Assembly (NCBI GenBank): GCA_030426805.1
Contig: JAUHXU010000004.1
Span: 634,921-698,920, forward strand
From: a bacterium
GTDB lineage: Bacteria; Planctomycetota; JAFGQW01
Length of the DNA: 64,000 bases
Direction of reading: 5' to 3'
The notes beneath the pieces were generated by a model. The model made no database searches. It had not been told where the DNA came from and worked only from the letters and a program-made list of their open reading frames with translations. Positions 27,465 to 36,283 of the stretch are shown here, one piece after another; positions within the stretch are counted from its first letter, which is position 1; the number at the start of each line of letters is the position of its first letter. The translations under genes and the position numbers were made by a program.

Positions 27465-28628
27465 TCAGCCTTTCGGCGCGGCCGACTCGCTCGCCCCGTT
27501 CGGGATCGAACTCTCGGTACCGTTGCCCGCGTCGACGACCGGGGCCGGCGCGAAGTGCGTGAGCACCGTTTCGCGAATCGCGGCCGCGACTGCCTCGTTC
27601 TCTTTCAGGAAGAGCCGTGCGCGCTCACGCCCTTGCCCGAGCCGGGTCTCGCCGCTCGTGAACCAAGCGCCGTTTTTCTGGACCGCGCCGACCATCAAGC
27701 CGAGGTCGATCAGGTCGCCCTCGTGACTGATTCCCTCGTTGAACACGATGTCGAACTCGGCCTTCTTGAACGGCGGGGCGAGCTTGTTCTTGACCACCGT
27801 GACTTTCGTCCGGTTGCCGACCACTTGATCGCCGTCCTTGAGGCTGCCGATGCGTCGGATGTCCATGCGAACCGACGAATAGAACTTCAGCGCGAGCCCG
27901 CCGGTCGTCGTCTCCGGATTGCCGAACATCACACCGATCTTCTGGCGAATCTGGTTGATGAACACCACGATCGTCTCGGACTTGTGGATCGCCGCGGTCA
28001 GCTTGCGCAGCGCCTGACTCATCAGTCGAGCCTGCAGACCGACGTGATGGTCCCCCATCTCTCCTTCGATCTCCGCCTTCGGCACGAGCGCCGCGACACT
28101 GTCGACGACGACGACGTCGACCGCCCCCGAACGCACCAGCATCTCGGTGATCTCGAGTGCTTGCTCGCCGTGATCGGGCTGTGACACGAGCAACTCGTCG
28201 AGGTTCACGCCGAGGCGACGCGCATACGTCGGGTCGAGCGCGTGCTCCGCATCGATGAACGCTGCGACGCCACCGTTGCGCTGCGCGTTCGCGACGATGT
28301 GCAGCGTCAACGTCGTCTTGCCGCTCGACTCCGGACCGAACACCTCGACGACGCGCCCCTTCGGCACCCCCCGGCCGCCCAATGCGATGTCGAGGCTGAG
28401 CGATCCGGTCGAAATGCACGGGATCTGAAGCGGCGCGTTGCCGTCGCCCATCCGCATGATCGACCCTTTGCCGAACTGCCGTTCGATCTGCGAATAGGCC
28501 TGGGTCAGCGCCTCTGACTTCTGCGAGTCCTCTTTCTTCGAGACGTCTCTCTTCGAGTTGTCGCGCGCCTCGTCCGATCGGGTACGGGACGTCATGGTCT
28601 TGCCGCCCGCCGCTTTCGTCTTCTTCAT
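27465..28628 (-). CDS. recA: Recombinase RecA
   Basis: RecA forms nucleoprotein filaments for strand exchange and triggers LexA self-cleavage in the SOS response. The 387-residue product has Walker A GPESSGKT (98-105), the MAW region (QIERQFGKGSIMRMG), Walker B VVVVDSVAALVP, and the loop 2 / Gln194-type region VFINQIRQKIGVMFGNPETT. Compared with E. coli RecA there is an N-terminal extension of about 31 polar residues; an in-frame ATG at 28595 could shorten it. The C-terminal tail is Asn/Ala/Ser-rich. The upstream region carries tandem repeats. lexA and the mutasome genes are about 30 kb away in this window. Confidence 0.98.
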   Translation of the reverse strand: MKKTKAAGGKTMTSRTRSDEARDNSKRDVSKKEDSQKSEALTQAYSQIERQFGKGSIMRMGDGNAPLQIPCISTGSLSLDIALGGRGVPKGRVVEVFGPESSGKTTLTLHIVANAQRNGGVAAFIDAEHALDPTYARRLGVNLDELLVSQPDHGEQALEITEMLVRSGAVDVVVVDSVAALVPKAEIEGEMGDHHVGLQARLMSQALRKLTAAIHKSETIVVFINQIRQKIGVMFGNPETTTGGLALKFYSSVRMDIRRIGSLKDGDQVVGNRTKVTVVKNKLAPPFKKAEFDIVFNEGISHEGDLIDLGLMVGAVQKNGAWFTSGETRLGQGRERARLFLKENEAVAAAIRETVLTHFAPAPVVDAGNGTESSIPNGASESAAPKG

Positions 28629-28654
28629 CGTTCACCGCCTCTTTCAAAGCCTGA

Positions 28655-28718
28655 ATCTGGCACTTGCCGATCTGGCACCTGTCAAACCTGGGCAATCGGG
28701 TCAAACCTGGGCAATCGG
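28655..28718 (-). repeat. Two sets of short direct repeats upstream of recA
   Basis: A perfect 19-base tandem duplication occupies 28681-28699 and 28700-28718 (unit GTCAAACCTGGGCAATCGG). Next to it the 9-mer ATCTGGCAC recurs with 15-base spacing (28655-28663 and 28670-28678). The set lies 27-90 bases upstream of the recA start, where a promoter and operators are expected. Confidence 0.7.
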
Positions 28719-29030
28719 GCGTTGGCCCGCTCGGCCCTCACCCGCTGGTCGGGCCAGCCATCCGCCCCGCGCTCGGCCCCCAGTTGAGCCGCTCGTCGGC
28801 GCCGGGTCCAGTCGCCCGCCACTTCATAGGTCGGTCGCGGGTTACAGACTGCGCGAGAGAGCCCGACGACCCGAACATGGTCCGAACAAGACCCTAACCA
28901 TAGCGTCGGCGCTCGACGACCGCAAGCCCCGATTCGAGAAAGCGAGAAGCGCTTGACAGTTCCCGGGGAACGCAGATAGCCTGACCAATCGTAAGGACAT
29001 GCCCCTTACGGAGGATACGAGGAGATCGAC
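28719..29030. other. recA / exported-protein divergent spacer
   Basis: The rest of the 402-base spacer between recA and the gene at 29031 has no coding potential. It holds GAAC-N7-GAAC at 28873-28887, the plus-strand promoter at 28953-28982 and a small inverted repeat, GTAAGG/CCTTAC (28991-28996 and 29004-29009), just before the ribosome site. Confidence 0.5.
28953..28982 (+). promoter_or_regulatory. Promoter with embedded palindrome for the 29031 gene
   Basis: TTGACA (28953-28958) and TAGCCT (28977-28982) are 18 bases apart. The spacer contains the palindrome GTTCCC-G-GGGAAC (28959-28971), abutting the -35, which is a typical repressor position. Confidence 0.55.
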
Positions 29031-29747
29031 GTGGCTCGAGTGGCCATCCATCGCGCGCTCCGTTCGCTGACGCTCGCCATCGTGCTGAGCGCTCCGCTCG
29101 GGATCGCGCAGGTCGGGACTGCGGTCCGGGCTGCAGAGGCGAACGCGGGCGCGGACCCGGCCCCGTTCGATCCGCTCGCGGCCCCGCCGACGCTGACGCG
29201 CAGCGTGCTGCGCGAGTCGTCGGCCCGGATGCTACTCGTCGGACGAGCGCGGGAAGCCACGCGAACCGAACAGATGAGCCACCTCCGGCTTCGCCTGAAC
29301 CTGGAGACCCGACGCCGCGACCATGTGGCTCTGTTCGTCGGCCTCGACCGGGGCCGCACGGCCTTCGAGTTTCCCGGCCTCGGCGCGACGGTTCCGCTCG
29401 GTCTGAACAACGCCCTGCTCTACGGCAGCACGATGGACGGTCGGATCCGGCTCGACTGGAACGGCCGCTGGACGACGGAACTTCAGTTCCCGTCCACCAT
29501 CCGCAGGGCGCTCGGCCAGATCCACTTTCAGGCAGCGACACTCCGCGAACTGAACGGCGGGATGACGCTGCTCGTCTCGAACCCGCTCACGATCGACCTC
29601 GTCGCGCGTGCGAGCAACCCGATCGAGCGGCTGCTGGGCGGCGCGAACGCCAACGGCCTCGGCATGTCGTCGACCCTGGACCCGACCCCCGACTTCTTCA
29701 TCGACCCCTTCGGAAACCGGATCTCCCGGTCAAGAAACCTGCGCTGA
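29031..29747 (+). CDS. Exported protein of unknown function
   Basis: A 238-residue protein from GTG 29031, with GAGGAG about eight bases upstream and a signal peptide (IHRALRSLTLAIVLSAPLGIAQ). The mature part is basic and beta-rich. It includes LRLRLNLETRRRDHVALFVGLDRGR and repeated short strands that could form a small barrel. It has no cysteines. The family was not recognised. It is divergent from recA under a strong promoter with an operator-like palindrome. A hairpin (29789-29797 with 29807-29815) follows the gene without a U-tract. Confidence 0.75.
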   Translation: MARVAIHRALRSLTLAIVLSAPLGIAQVGTAVRAAEANAGADPAPFDPLAAPPTLTRSVLRESSARMLLVGRAREATRTEQMSHLRLRLNLETRRRDHVALFVGLDRGRTAFEFPGLGATVPLGLNNALLYGSTMDGRIRLDWNGRWTTELQFPSTIRRALGQIHFQAATLRELNGGMTLLVSNPLTIDLVARASNPIERLLGGANANGLGMSSTLDPTPDFFIDPFGNRISRSRNLR

Positions 29748-29905
29748 CCACGGCGGCACCGACGGCTGTCCAACTCGGGGACGGGTGCGTAAGTTGCGAT
29801 TCCACAGCGACTTACAGCCGAATAAAAAAAGCGCTATTCTCCGGTTTTCGCTAGCAATCCCGAGCCGACGCCACACTACCTTCGGGGGAGCTTAGCGGGG
29901 AAAGT

Positions 29906-30439
29906 ATGGACCCTCGCGAAGCTGACCTGATCCGAAAGTTCCAGCAAGGCGACGACGACGCCGCGAACGCGGTGGCGCGACGCTTTGCCCCGGTGATCGT
30001 TGGGCTCGTGTATGCAAACGTCGGTCGCACTCAGGACGCGGAAGACCTCGTGCAGGAAATCCTGCTCGAAGCGCAGCAGTCCATCGACCGCCTTCGCGAC
30101 CCGACGCGATTCCGGAGCTGGATCTACAAGATCACGCAACGCGTCTGTACGCGATGGCGTCGCTCGTCGGGACGTGCGCCCGATCTCCTCGATTCACCGG
30201 AGCACGTGCTCGATCGAGAGTCGACCGGGATCGAACCCGAGCGGGCGAAGCGGATCCGTGAGGTGGTGGCGACGATGAAGGCACCGCTGCGCGAAGTCAT
30301 TCACATGCGTTACTTCCAGGAGTTGCCGTACGAGCACATCGCCGAGTTTCTCGGGATCTCGACGGCGGCCGTGAACGCGCGCCTGATCAAGGCGCGGCAG
30401 CTACTCGGTGAACGGCTTCGGGACGAAAGCGGCGCATGA
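29906..30439 (+). CDS. ECF-family RNA polymerase sigma factor
   Basis: A 177-residue two-domain sigma factor. Region 2 has DAEDLVQEILLEAQQSIDRLRD and FRSWIYKITQRVCTRWRR. Region 4 has LREVIHMRYFQELPYEHIAEFLGISTAAVNARLIKARQLL. Regions 1 and 3 are absent, as expected for ECF factors. ATG 29906 follows GGGGAAAG. The next gene, 65 bases on, encodes a membrane protein with an anti-sigma-like N-terminus, the usual ECF arrangement, so the pair likely senses an envelope signal. The regulon is unknown. Confidence 0.93.
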   Translation: MDPREADLIRKFQQGDDDAANAVARRFAPVIVGLVYANVGRTQDAEDLVQEILLEAQQSIDRLRDPTRFRSWIYKITQRVCTRWRRSSGRAPDLLDSPEHVLDRESTGIEPERAKRIREVVATMKAPLREVIHMRYFQELPYEHIAEFLGISTAAVNARLIKARQLLGERLRDESGA

Positions 30440-30504
30440 CCGACGGGTTTTGAACGACACACACGACGAACACCGCACGACGAGCACTGGTTGACGAACA
30501 GGGC

Positions 30505-31902
30505 ATGAACGACCGACCGAACGACGCCGATCTCCATCGCTTGCTCGATGGTGAGTTGGACGCTTCGAGCCGCTTGCGGCTGGAGGAGCGGTTGCGTCGG
30601 TCGCCGGTGGCCCGGGCCGAACTCGACGAGTTGCAGGCTCTCGACCGGACACTGCGCGCCGCGCTCGGTCCGACCGCGGACGACGCGCGGCAGGTCGATG
30701 CGATCGCCACCCGAGCGGCGGCTGCTGTCGCATCGCGACGAGGCGCCCCGCCGGCCGGCCGGGTGATCACCGCGCCCCGCGGCCGGCTCCTCCGGGCTCG
30801 CGTCGTCGCGGGCATCGCCGCCGCGTTGCTCGTCACGGTCGGCCTGCACGCGCTACTCGCGGCGTGGCTCCGAAACGACGAGACGGGACCGATGGGCGAC
30901 GACCCGAGCGTCGTCGCAGCGCTGCGTCAGGAGAACGAACGCCTCAAGGCTCGGCTCCGTGACTTCGATCGACCGGCACCGACGTTCGCGGATCCCGGCG
31001 CGCCGATGAGTCCGCCCACCGCGGCTGTCGAGCCGGCGCCCGCGGTCGGGCACCCGACCGAGCCCGCGCCGACGGTCGCCGAGGTCGACACGGCCGACGA
31101 GCGAGCCGCGGTCCGCGCCGATCTCGAACGCCTGCTGGACGAGGCACGCCGCAAGGGCGGCATCCTCGACCGTCGAGCACTCGCGAGCCTGTTCGCGCGC
31201 CTGAAGAAGCTCGGCACCGCGCTGACGGACTCCGACTTCCGCGACTTCCAGGCGCTGTTCCACCAGCAGCCGAATCCGTCTCCGGGCCAGCTCGCGGTCG
31301 CGCAGGCGCTCAGCCGCTTCTTCAACCATCTCGACGGTGCGCGGACCTTCGCGTTCCAGCAACTCGACACCGACCTCGCGCGGATGCAGCAACAGCCGGG
31401 CTACGTCGGCGACCGGCACCTTCGCCGCGCGTGGACCGAAGCGATTGCATTCGGCCGCCAGGACGCGCGCTCGGCGCGCTATCTCGAGCGAATCGGGATG
31501 GTCGATCGCGACTGGCTCAACCGACGAAACGCGATGGCCGGCCTCGTGCGGCAGGGCACCAGCGAGTCGGTCGCCGCTCTCGCCCGTATCGCGGCGAGCG
31601 AGTCCAACCCGCTGCTGAAGTACGAGGCGGTCAGCTATCTGAGCAGCCTGCTGCAGGGCGATCCGACCATCGTGCAGGCGAACCCGGAGTTGACGAAACC
31701 GCTCGTCGAGATCGCGGCCGGTGAGATCGGTGCAAACGGCGATCACTCCGACGCGATGTATTGGGCGCTGATGATTCTGAACAAGCTGGGCATCGACATC
31801 AGCGCGTTGCACTCGGCGTTCATCAAGCAGAATCAGAACTCCGCCAACGGCGACCCGCGCCTCGCGAACCCCGACGGCTCGCCGATCAAAGAGAATCCGT
31901 AG
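30505..31902 (+). CDS. Putative transmembrane anti-sigma factor with helical sensor
   Basis: A 465-residue protein. Residues 5-55 (DADLHRLLDGELDASSRLRLEERL...ELQALDRTLRAAL) resemble the anti-sigma domain that clasps ECF factors, but without the zinc-binding His-x3-Cys-x2-Cys. One membrane helix lies at about 98-121. Outside, a coiled coil (VVAALRQENERLKARLRDF) precedes a Pro/Ala linker and then an alpha-solenoid domain of about 240 residues with HEAT-like pairs. It is most likely the partner of the upstream ECF sigma. The large helical sensor is unusual for the class and suggests a protein or peptide signal; that is inference. Confidence 0.8.
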   Translation: MNDRPNDADLHRLLDGELDASSRLRLEERLRRSPVARAELDELQALDRTLRAALGPTADDARQVDAIATRAAAAVASRRGAPPAGRVITAPRGRLLRARVVAGIAAALLVTVGLHALLAAWLRNDETGPMGDDPSVVAALRQENERLKARLRDFDRPAPTFADPGAPMSPPTAAVEPAPAVGHPTEPAPTVAEVDTADERAAVRADLERLLDEARRKGGILDRRALASLFARLKKLGTALTDSDFRDFQALFHQQPNPSPGQLAVAQALSRFFNHLDGARTFAFQQLDTDLARMQQQPGYVGDRHLRRAWTEAIAFGRQDARSARYLERIGMVDRDWLNRRNAMAGLVRQGTSESVAALARIAASESNPLLKYEAVSYLSSLLQGDPTIVQANPELTKPLVEIAAGEIGANGDHSDAMYWALMILNKLGIDISALHSAFIKQNQNSANGDPRLANPDGSPIKENP

Positions 31903-31906
31903 CGCG

Positions 31907-32824
31907 TCAGCGCGCGACGGCGTCCGCGGGCGACCTCGGGAAGAACGCGGCCACGTCGGCCGCTCGCACCGCGAACACGGGCCCTTCTCTTCGTCGCGCA
32001 TATCGGGTCGCCTCGTCGCGCGGCGCGCCGATCTCCAGCGTATCGACCTGCCACGGCTCGTCCGCGCCCCACGACACGATGATGCGCTCCGGCTGCGCAA
32101 ACGCCCGTTCGGGAATCGCTTCGTCGTCGAGCCATGCGACGACCTCGAGACGCGGCAATCCATCGGTGAAGCGACGGACGAACGCGGCGCCGGGATCGAC
32201 GAGAGCACCGGACGGATCGACCAGACGCCAGCGATTGCCGGTCGGGTTGCGGAGCTCGATCGCGTGCCCGGCCCACTCGAATCGCACGGCGGCCCACTCG
32301 CTCGGATCGAACACGACCGCGGTCGACGCGCGGTATCCCGCCAACGGCCGGTGAAACAACCGCGCGGCGAACGACGCCACACTGCATACGGCCGATCGAT
32401 CGTCGGCGACGACCGGCGTCCGCGAACCGATCGCGGGCGGCGCGCCGATCCGCCCCCGCCGCCCGTCGATCTCGAACCGCGCCGCGCCGACGTCGAGCCC
32501 GGCCCGCGCGAGCGCGGCGGCGTCCGGCGAACCGGCGAGCAGCGGCCGATCGCTGACCACGGACTCCAACGCCGCGACCATCATCGCGACCGCGAGCGAC
32601 GCCGGATAGCGCTCCGGCTCGACGATCGCCCAATCCGCATCCTCGTCGGCGCGCGCGAACACGAAGCGACCCTCGGCATTCTCGACGACGAGGCGGCGCA
32701 CCCCCTCGCGATCGATCGGGAACAGCCGGCGGCGATCCTCGGGCGTGACGCCCGGGCCGAGCCACCACGCGAGCGCGGCGAGCAACGCGACGAGTACGAG
32801 CAACGTCCAGTTGAGCCGCGTCAT
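31907..32824 (-). CDS. DUF4340-type envelope protein of a Gld-like transporter
   Basis: This 305-residue protein has an N-terminal anchor (LNWTLLVLVALLAALAWWLG, residues 4-23) and an all-beta/alpha periplasmic region resembling DUF4340, whose genes commonly follow gldG homologues. The ATG at 32824 overlaps the GldG-like stop as ATGA, so it is the last gene of a four-gene coupled operon. It probably works with the ABC transporter in the envelope; the substrate is unknown. It ends four bases from the convergent anti-sigma gene. Confidence 0.8.
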   Translation of the reverse strand: MTRLNWTLLVLVALLAALAWWLGPGVTPEDRRRLFPIDREGVRRLVVENAEGRFVFARADEDADWAIVEPERYPASLAVAMMVAALESVVSDRPLLAGSPDAAALARAGLDVGAARFEIDGRRGRIGAPPAIGSRTPVVADDRSAVCSVASFAARLFHRPLAGYRASTAVVFDPSEWAAVRFEWAGHAIELRNPTGNRWRLVDPSGALVDPGAAFVRRFTDGLPRLEVVAWLDDEAIPERAFAQPERIIVSWGADEPWQVDTLEIGAPRDEATRYARRREGPVFAVRAADVAAFFPRSPADAVAR

Positions 32825-34479
32825 CCTCGCCCCCTTCCACGGCGCACGAACCAGACCGCGAGACCGGCGGCGAGGAACGCCAGCGGCATGCCGACCATCC
32901 CCCCCCAGGTGAACGCGCGAATCGTGCGGTCCGAAACGTCGACGACGGTCAATCGACGATCCCCGCGAACCCGCGGGCGCATGTCCACCCATGCATCGCG
33001 TTCGAGCAGCCAACTCAGGATGTTTCGCGCGAGCGCGAGGTGAGTCGCACGCAGGTACTCGAAGCGTGCGAGCGTCACGTTGTCGAGAAACGTCGCGTCG
33101 CCGAGCACGACGAGGCGCGCTCCGTCGCCATCACGCGCGAGTGCGCCGAACACGATCGGCCCCGGCCGGTCGGCACCACGGTCGAAGCCGACGCTCCCGT
33201 CGCGACGCACCCGCGCGATGTCGGTCTCGGCGAACGAACGCGCCGACGTCTCGAGGAGCACACTCGTCTCGAGGTCCTCGCCGGCCGGCGACGTCGCATC
33301 GTCGAGCACGCGGAGCCCGCGCGGCGCGAGAAAGATCATCGGCAGCCCGTGCAGGCTGCCCACGGTCGGATGGCCCCCGTATTCATCGACCCACACCTTG
33401 ATCGGGTCGCCGCCCTTGTTGCGCCCGGGATCGCACGCGATCACCTCGTCGATCGCGATGCCCCACCGCGCGGTCACCCTCGCCAGTTCACGCGGCGCCG
33501 CGTCGACCTCGAGGGGCGAGTCGATCGCGATCCACACGCGTCCGCCACGCGCGAGGTAGCGATCCACCGCGTCCGCCTCTCGCCGCGTGAACCGCCGCCG
33601 CGGCCGCAGCACGACCAGCGCGGCGGCATCCTCCGGCACGTCGCCCACACGCTCGAGCTGGACCGTCCGCGACTCGATGTGGTCGCGCTCGATCGCGGCA
33701 CGCAGCTGCGTGTAGCCCTCCGCCCCGTGCAGCGACTCGTCGCCCTCGTCATGCCCCCGCGTGAAGTAGACGATCGGCCGACGATCGCTCGCGAGTTCGA
33801 CGATCGCGCTCGTCACCCGCGACTCGCCGAGAAACGCGACCGTGCCGTCGTTCCGGGCCCGCGCGAGTTGTGGCCGGTCGACGACCTTCGCGCGCTCGCC
33901 GACCCGCACGAGAACGAGCGGTCGAATCTGCGCAGACGGGTCGATCCCGGCGCCGCGGAGCACCTGCACCGCGGCGAGTTCGTCGCGCGCCGCGTCGAAC
34001 ACGCGCACCGACACGCGTTCCGGCGCGACGTCGCGATACTGACGCGCGAGTGCGACGAGGTCGTCGCTGAGGGCATCCCCCCCTCGGTCGCCTTCGTCGT
34101 GACTCGTCACGACGACGAGTTCGACCGACGGTCCGGCATCGGCCACGACCGCACGCGACTTCGCGCGCAGCGAGTAGCGCGCGTCGCGCGTCCAGTCGAA
34201 CGAGCGCGTGACCGCGCTCCGATTGAGGTGCGAGAACAGACCGAACGCGACCGCGACGAGCAGCACCGACAGGACCGCATTCGCCCGAGCCCGACCGCGT
34301 GGCGTCCGCATCGAAGGCGCGATCGCGACGAGCGACACGAGCGCCCCCGCGCCCCCGACCACGAAGCTCGCGATCGCCGGCCACTCCCAGCCGAACAGGG
34401 TGCCGCCGACGACGCCGGCGACCGAAGCCACGACGGCGACCGCGAGCGCAGCCGTGGCGAGGAGCGGACGCGTCCTCAT
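32821..34479 (-). CDS. GldG-like auxiliary ABC transport protein
   Basis: This 552-residue protein has three N-terminal membrane segments (LLATAALAVAVVASVAGVVGG and two more up to residue 90). A large soluble region contains the ABC_transp_aux/GldG-type domain (LVALARQYRDVAPERVSVRVFD, FTRGHDEGD, LVVLRPRRRFTRREADAVDRYLARGG), and a C-terminal membrane helix ends in RRGRGRG. In gliding bacteria GldA, GldF and GldG form an ABC complex. Homologues without gliding are widespread in planctomycetes and their substrate is unknown. ATG 34479 overlaps the permease stop (ATGA). Confidence 0.85.
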   Translation of the reverse strand: MRTRPLLATAALAVAVVASVAGVVGGTLFGWEWPAIASFVVGGAGALVSLVAIAPSMRTPRGRARANAVLSVLLVAVAFGLFSHLNRSAVTRSFDWTRDARYSLRAKSRAVVADAGPSVELVVVTSHDEGDRGGDALSDDLVALARQYRDVAPERVSVRVFDAARDELAAVQVLRGAGIDPSAQIRPLVLVRVGERAKVVDRPQLARARNDGTVAFLGESRVTSAIVELASDRRPIVYFTRGHDEGDESLHGAEGYTQLRAAIERDHIESRTVQLERVGDVPEDAAALVVLRPRRRFTRREADAVDRYLARGGRVWIAIDSPLEVDAAPRELARVTARWGIAIDEVIACDPGRNKGGDPIKVWVDEYGGHPTVGSLHGLPMIFLAPRGLRVLDDATSPAGEDLETSVLLETSARSFAETDIARVRRDGSVGFDRGADRPGPIVFGALARDGDGARLVVLGDATFLDNVTLARFEYLRATHLALARNILSWLLERDAWVDMRPRVRGDRRLTVVDVSDRTIRAFTWGGMVGMPLAFLAAGLAVWFVRRGRGRG

Positions 34480-35204
34480 CGCCACCGCCTCGCGTCGAGA
34501 GCAACGACCGCGAGCGTCAGTGCCGCGACGACGACGCTCGCGAAGTAGAAGACGTCCTCGAGCGCGACTTCGCCGCGATGGAAGCGCCGCAGGTGGCCCG
34601 CCATACTCACGTACTCGAGCGCGCTGCCGAGTGCCGGGCTGTGCGCGCCGAACACCGACGACACTTGATGCGCGAGGTAGAGCAGCAGGAGTACGATGCA
34701 CGTCGACACCGCCGCGACGATCTGATTCCGCGTCAGCGTACTGACGAGCACGCCGATCGCGAGACACGCCGACGCCATCAGCGAGACCCCGACGAACCCC
34801 GCGCCGACCGCCGCGAGGTCGAGACCGCCCCGCGCCAACCCGATCCGGTGCAACACGAACGCGAACGCCGCCATCGGCACGAGCAGCAGCACGACGAACA
34901 CGACCGCCGCGGCGAACTTGCCGACGACGACCGCGACCTCCCGAATCGGGTCCGTCATCAGCGTCTCGATCGTGCCGGTCCGAAACTCCTCGCTGAACGT
35001 GCGCATCGCGACCGCCGGCGTCAGGAAGAGCAGCAGCACCGAGACGCTCTGAAACAGCGCCGCGACCGACAGTTCACGCTCTGCGAGCTGGCTGCCGAAG
35101 AAGAAGCCGTTGATCATCAGGTAGACCGCGCCGACGACGTAGGCGATCGGCGAACAGAAGTAGCCGCGCAGCTCCTTGCCGAGGACGGTCGCGGTCGCGC
35201 TCAT
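34476..35204 (-). CDS. ABC-2 type permease (GldF-like)
   Basis: A 242-residue protein with six membrane helices. The sequence begins VLGKELRGYFCSPIAYVVGAVYLMINGFF, the hallmark N-terminus of GldF/ABC-2 permeases. The phrase TFSEEFRTGTIETLMTDPIRE between helices 2 and 3 is the conserved cytosolic coupling loop. The start at 35204 overlaps the ATPase stop (ATGA). It would form the membrane channel for the ATPase at 35201-36148. Confidence 0.9.
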   Translation of the reverse strand: MSATATVLGKELRGYFCSPIAYVVGAVYLMINGFFFGSQLAERELSVAALFQSVSVLLLFLTPAVAMRTFSEEFRTGTIETLMTDPIREVAVVVGKFAAAVVFVVLLLVPMAAFAFVLHRIGLARGGLDLAAVGAGFVGVSLMASACLAIGVLVSTLTRNQIVAAVSTCIVLLLLYLAHQVSSVFGAHSPALGSALEYVSMAGHLRRFHRGEVALEDVFYFASVVVAALTLAVVALDARRWR

Positions 35205-36148
35205 CGTGCACCGTCCGTCTCGAGCAGCTCGTGAAAGAGCGCCTCGAGGCCGGGACGCTCCGCGACGAGCTCGACGACGGTCGCGCCATGCGCGAACGCG
35301 CGCGCGCCGACCCATGACTGGACGTCGTCGTCACGCACCGACAACGCGACCGACGTCGAGCCGTCGGCCCCCCGTTCGACCGCACACGCGACGACGCGCG
35401 CATCGTCGTCGAGTTCGGCGACGAGCGCGTCGGTCACGCCGAGCGCCCGCATCACGACGCGCCCGACGGGCAGCCGCGCACGAAGCGCCGCCGTCGTGCC
35501 GGCCACGAGCTGCCGTCCGTTCGCGATGAACACGACCCGGTCGGCGAGGCGCTCGAGTTCGACGAGTGCGTGACTCGAGATCACGATCGCGTGGTCGGCA
35601 CGCAGTTCGTCGATCAGTGCACGAAACTGCCGCCCTTGCGCCGGGTCGAGGCCGACCGTCGGCTCGTCGAGCACGAGGACGACCGGGCGACCGACGATCG
35701 CCGCGGCGAGACCGACCCGCTGACGAAAGCCCTTCGACAACTCGCCGATCACGCGACGACGCACGCCGCCGAGATCGAGTCGCTCGAGCGCGCCGTCCAC
35801 CCGCGCGTGCACGTCGGCGCGAGCGACGCCCTTGAGTCGCGCGCGCAACCGCAGATAGTCCGAGACCCGCATCTCGTCGTAGAGCGGTGCGTGCTCGGGC
35901 AGGTAGCCGATCCGCCGGCGCGCCTCGATCGCGTCGGTCGCGAGGTCGTGGCCGTCGATCGTCACCCGACCGGCCGACGGCCGAGTCGCGCCGCTGATCA
36001 TCCGGATCGTCGTCGTCTTGCCGGCGCCGTTCGGCCCGATCAGGCCGAGCACCTCCCCGCGCCCCAGCGCGAACGAGACGCCGGCGACGACCGCACGGCC
36101 GCGGTAGCGCTTCTCGAGTCCGACGGCGTCGAGGGCGGGATGGGTCAC
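35201..36148 (-). CDS. ABC transporter ATPase (GldA / CcmA-like)
   Basis: A 315-residue ABC ATPase. Walker A is GPNGAGKT (38-45), the Q-loop region is GYLPEHAPLYDEMRVSDYL, the signature is LSKGFRQRVGLAAA, and Walker B is LVLDEPTVGLDPAQ, with the switch His in ISSHAL. The C-terminal 95 residues form the extra domain typical of GldA/DrrA-type export ATPases. It is first in the operon with permease, GldG-like and DUF4340 genes, each joined by ATGA. It lies divergent to lemA. Confidence 0.92.
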   Translation of the reverse strand: MTHPALDAVGLEKRYRGRAVVAGVSFALGRGEVLGLIGPNGAGKTTTIRMISGATRPSAGRVTIDGHDLATDAIEARRRIGYLPEHAPLYDEMRVSDYLRLRARLKGVARADVHARVDGALERLDLGGVRRRVIGELSKGFRQRVGLAAAIVGRPVVLVLDEPTVGLDPAQGRQFRALIDELRADHAIVISSHALVELERLADRVVFIANGRQLVAGTTAALRARLPVGRVVMRALGVTDALVAELDDDARVVACAVERGADGSTSVALSVRDDDVQSWVGARAFAHGATVVELVAERPGLEALFHELLETDGAR

Positions 36149-36205
36149 GGTGACGGAACCTCAGGCGACCACGCCGAGCGACGCGTGGCTTTTCGCATCG
36201 CCGAC

Positions 36206-36234
36206 TTGCGGGGGTTGGAGCGCTTCAGTATCGT
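36206..36234 (+). promoter_or_regulatory. Promoter of the lemA gene
   Basis: TTGCGG (36206-36211) and TATCGT (36229-36234) have a 17-base spacer. The leader would be about 43 bases and includes AAGGAAG at 36271-36277. Confidence 0.5.
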
Positions 36235-36283
36235 CGGAACCGGCCCGGAACGGAACGGGCCACGCGACGAAAGGAAGCCGCAG

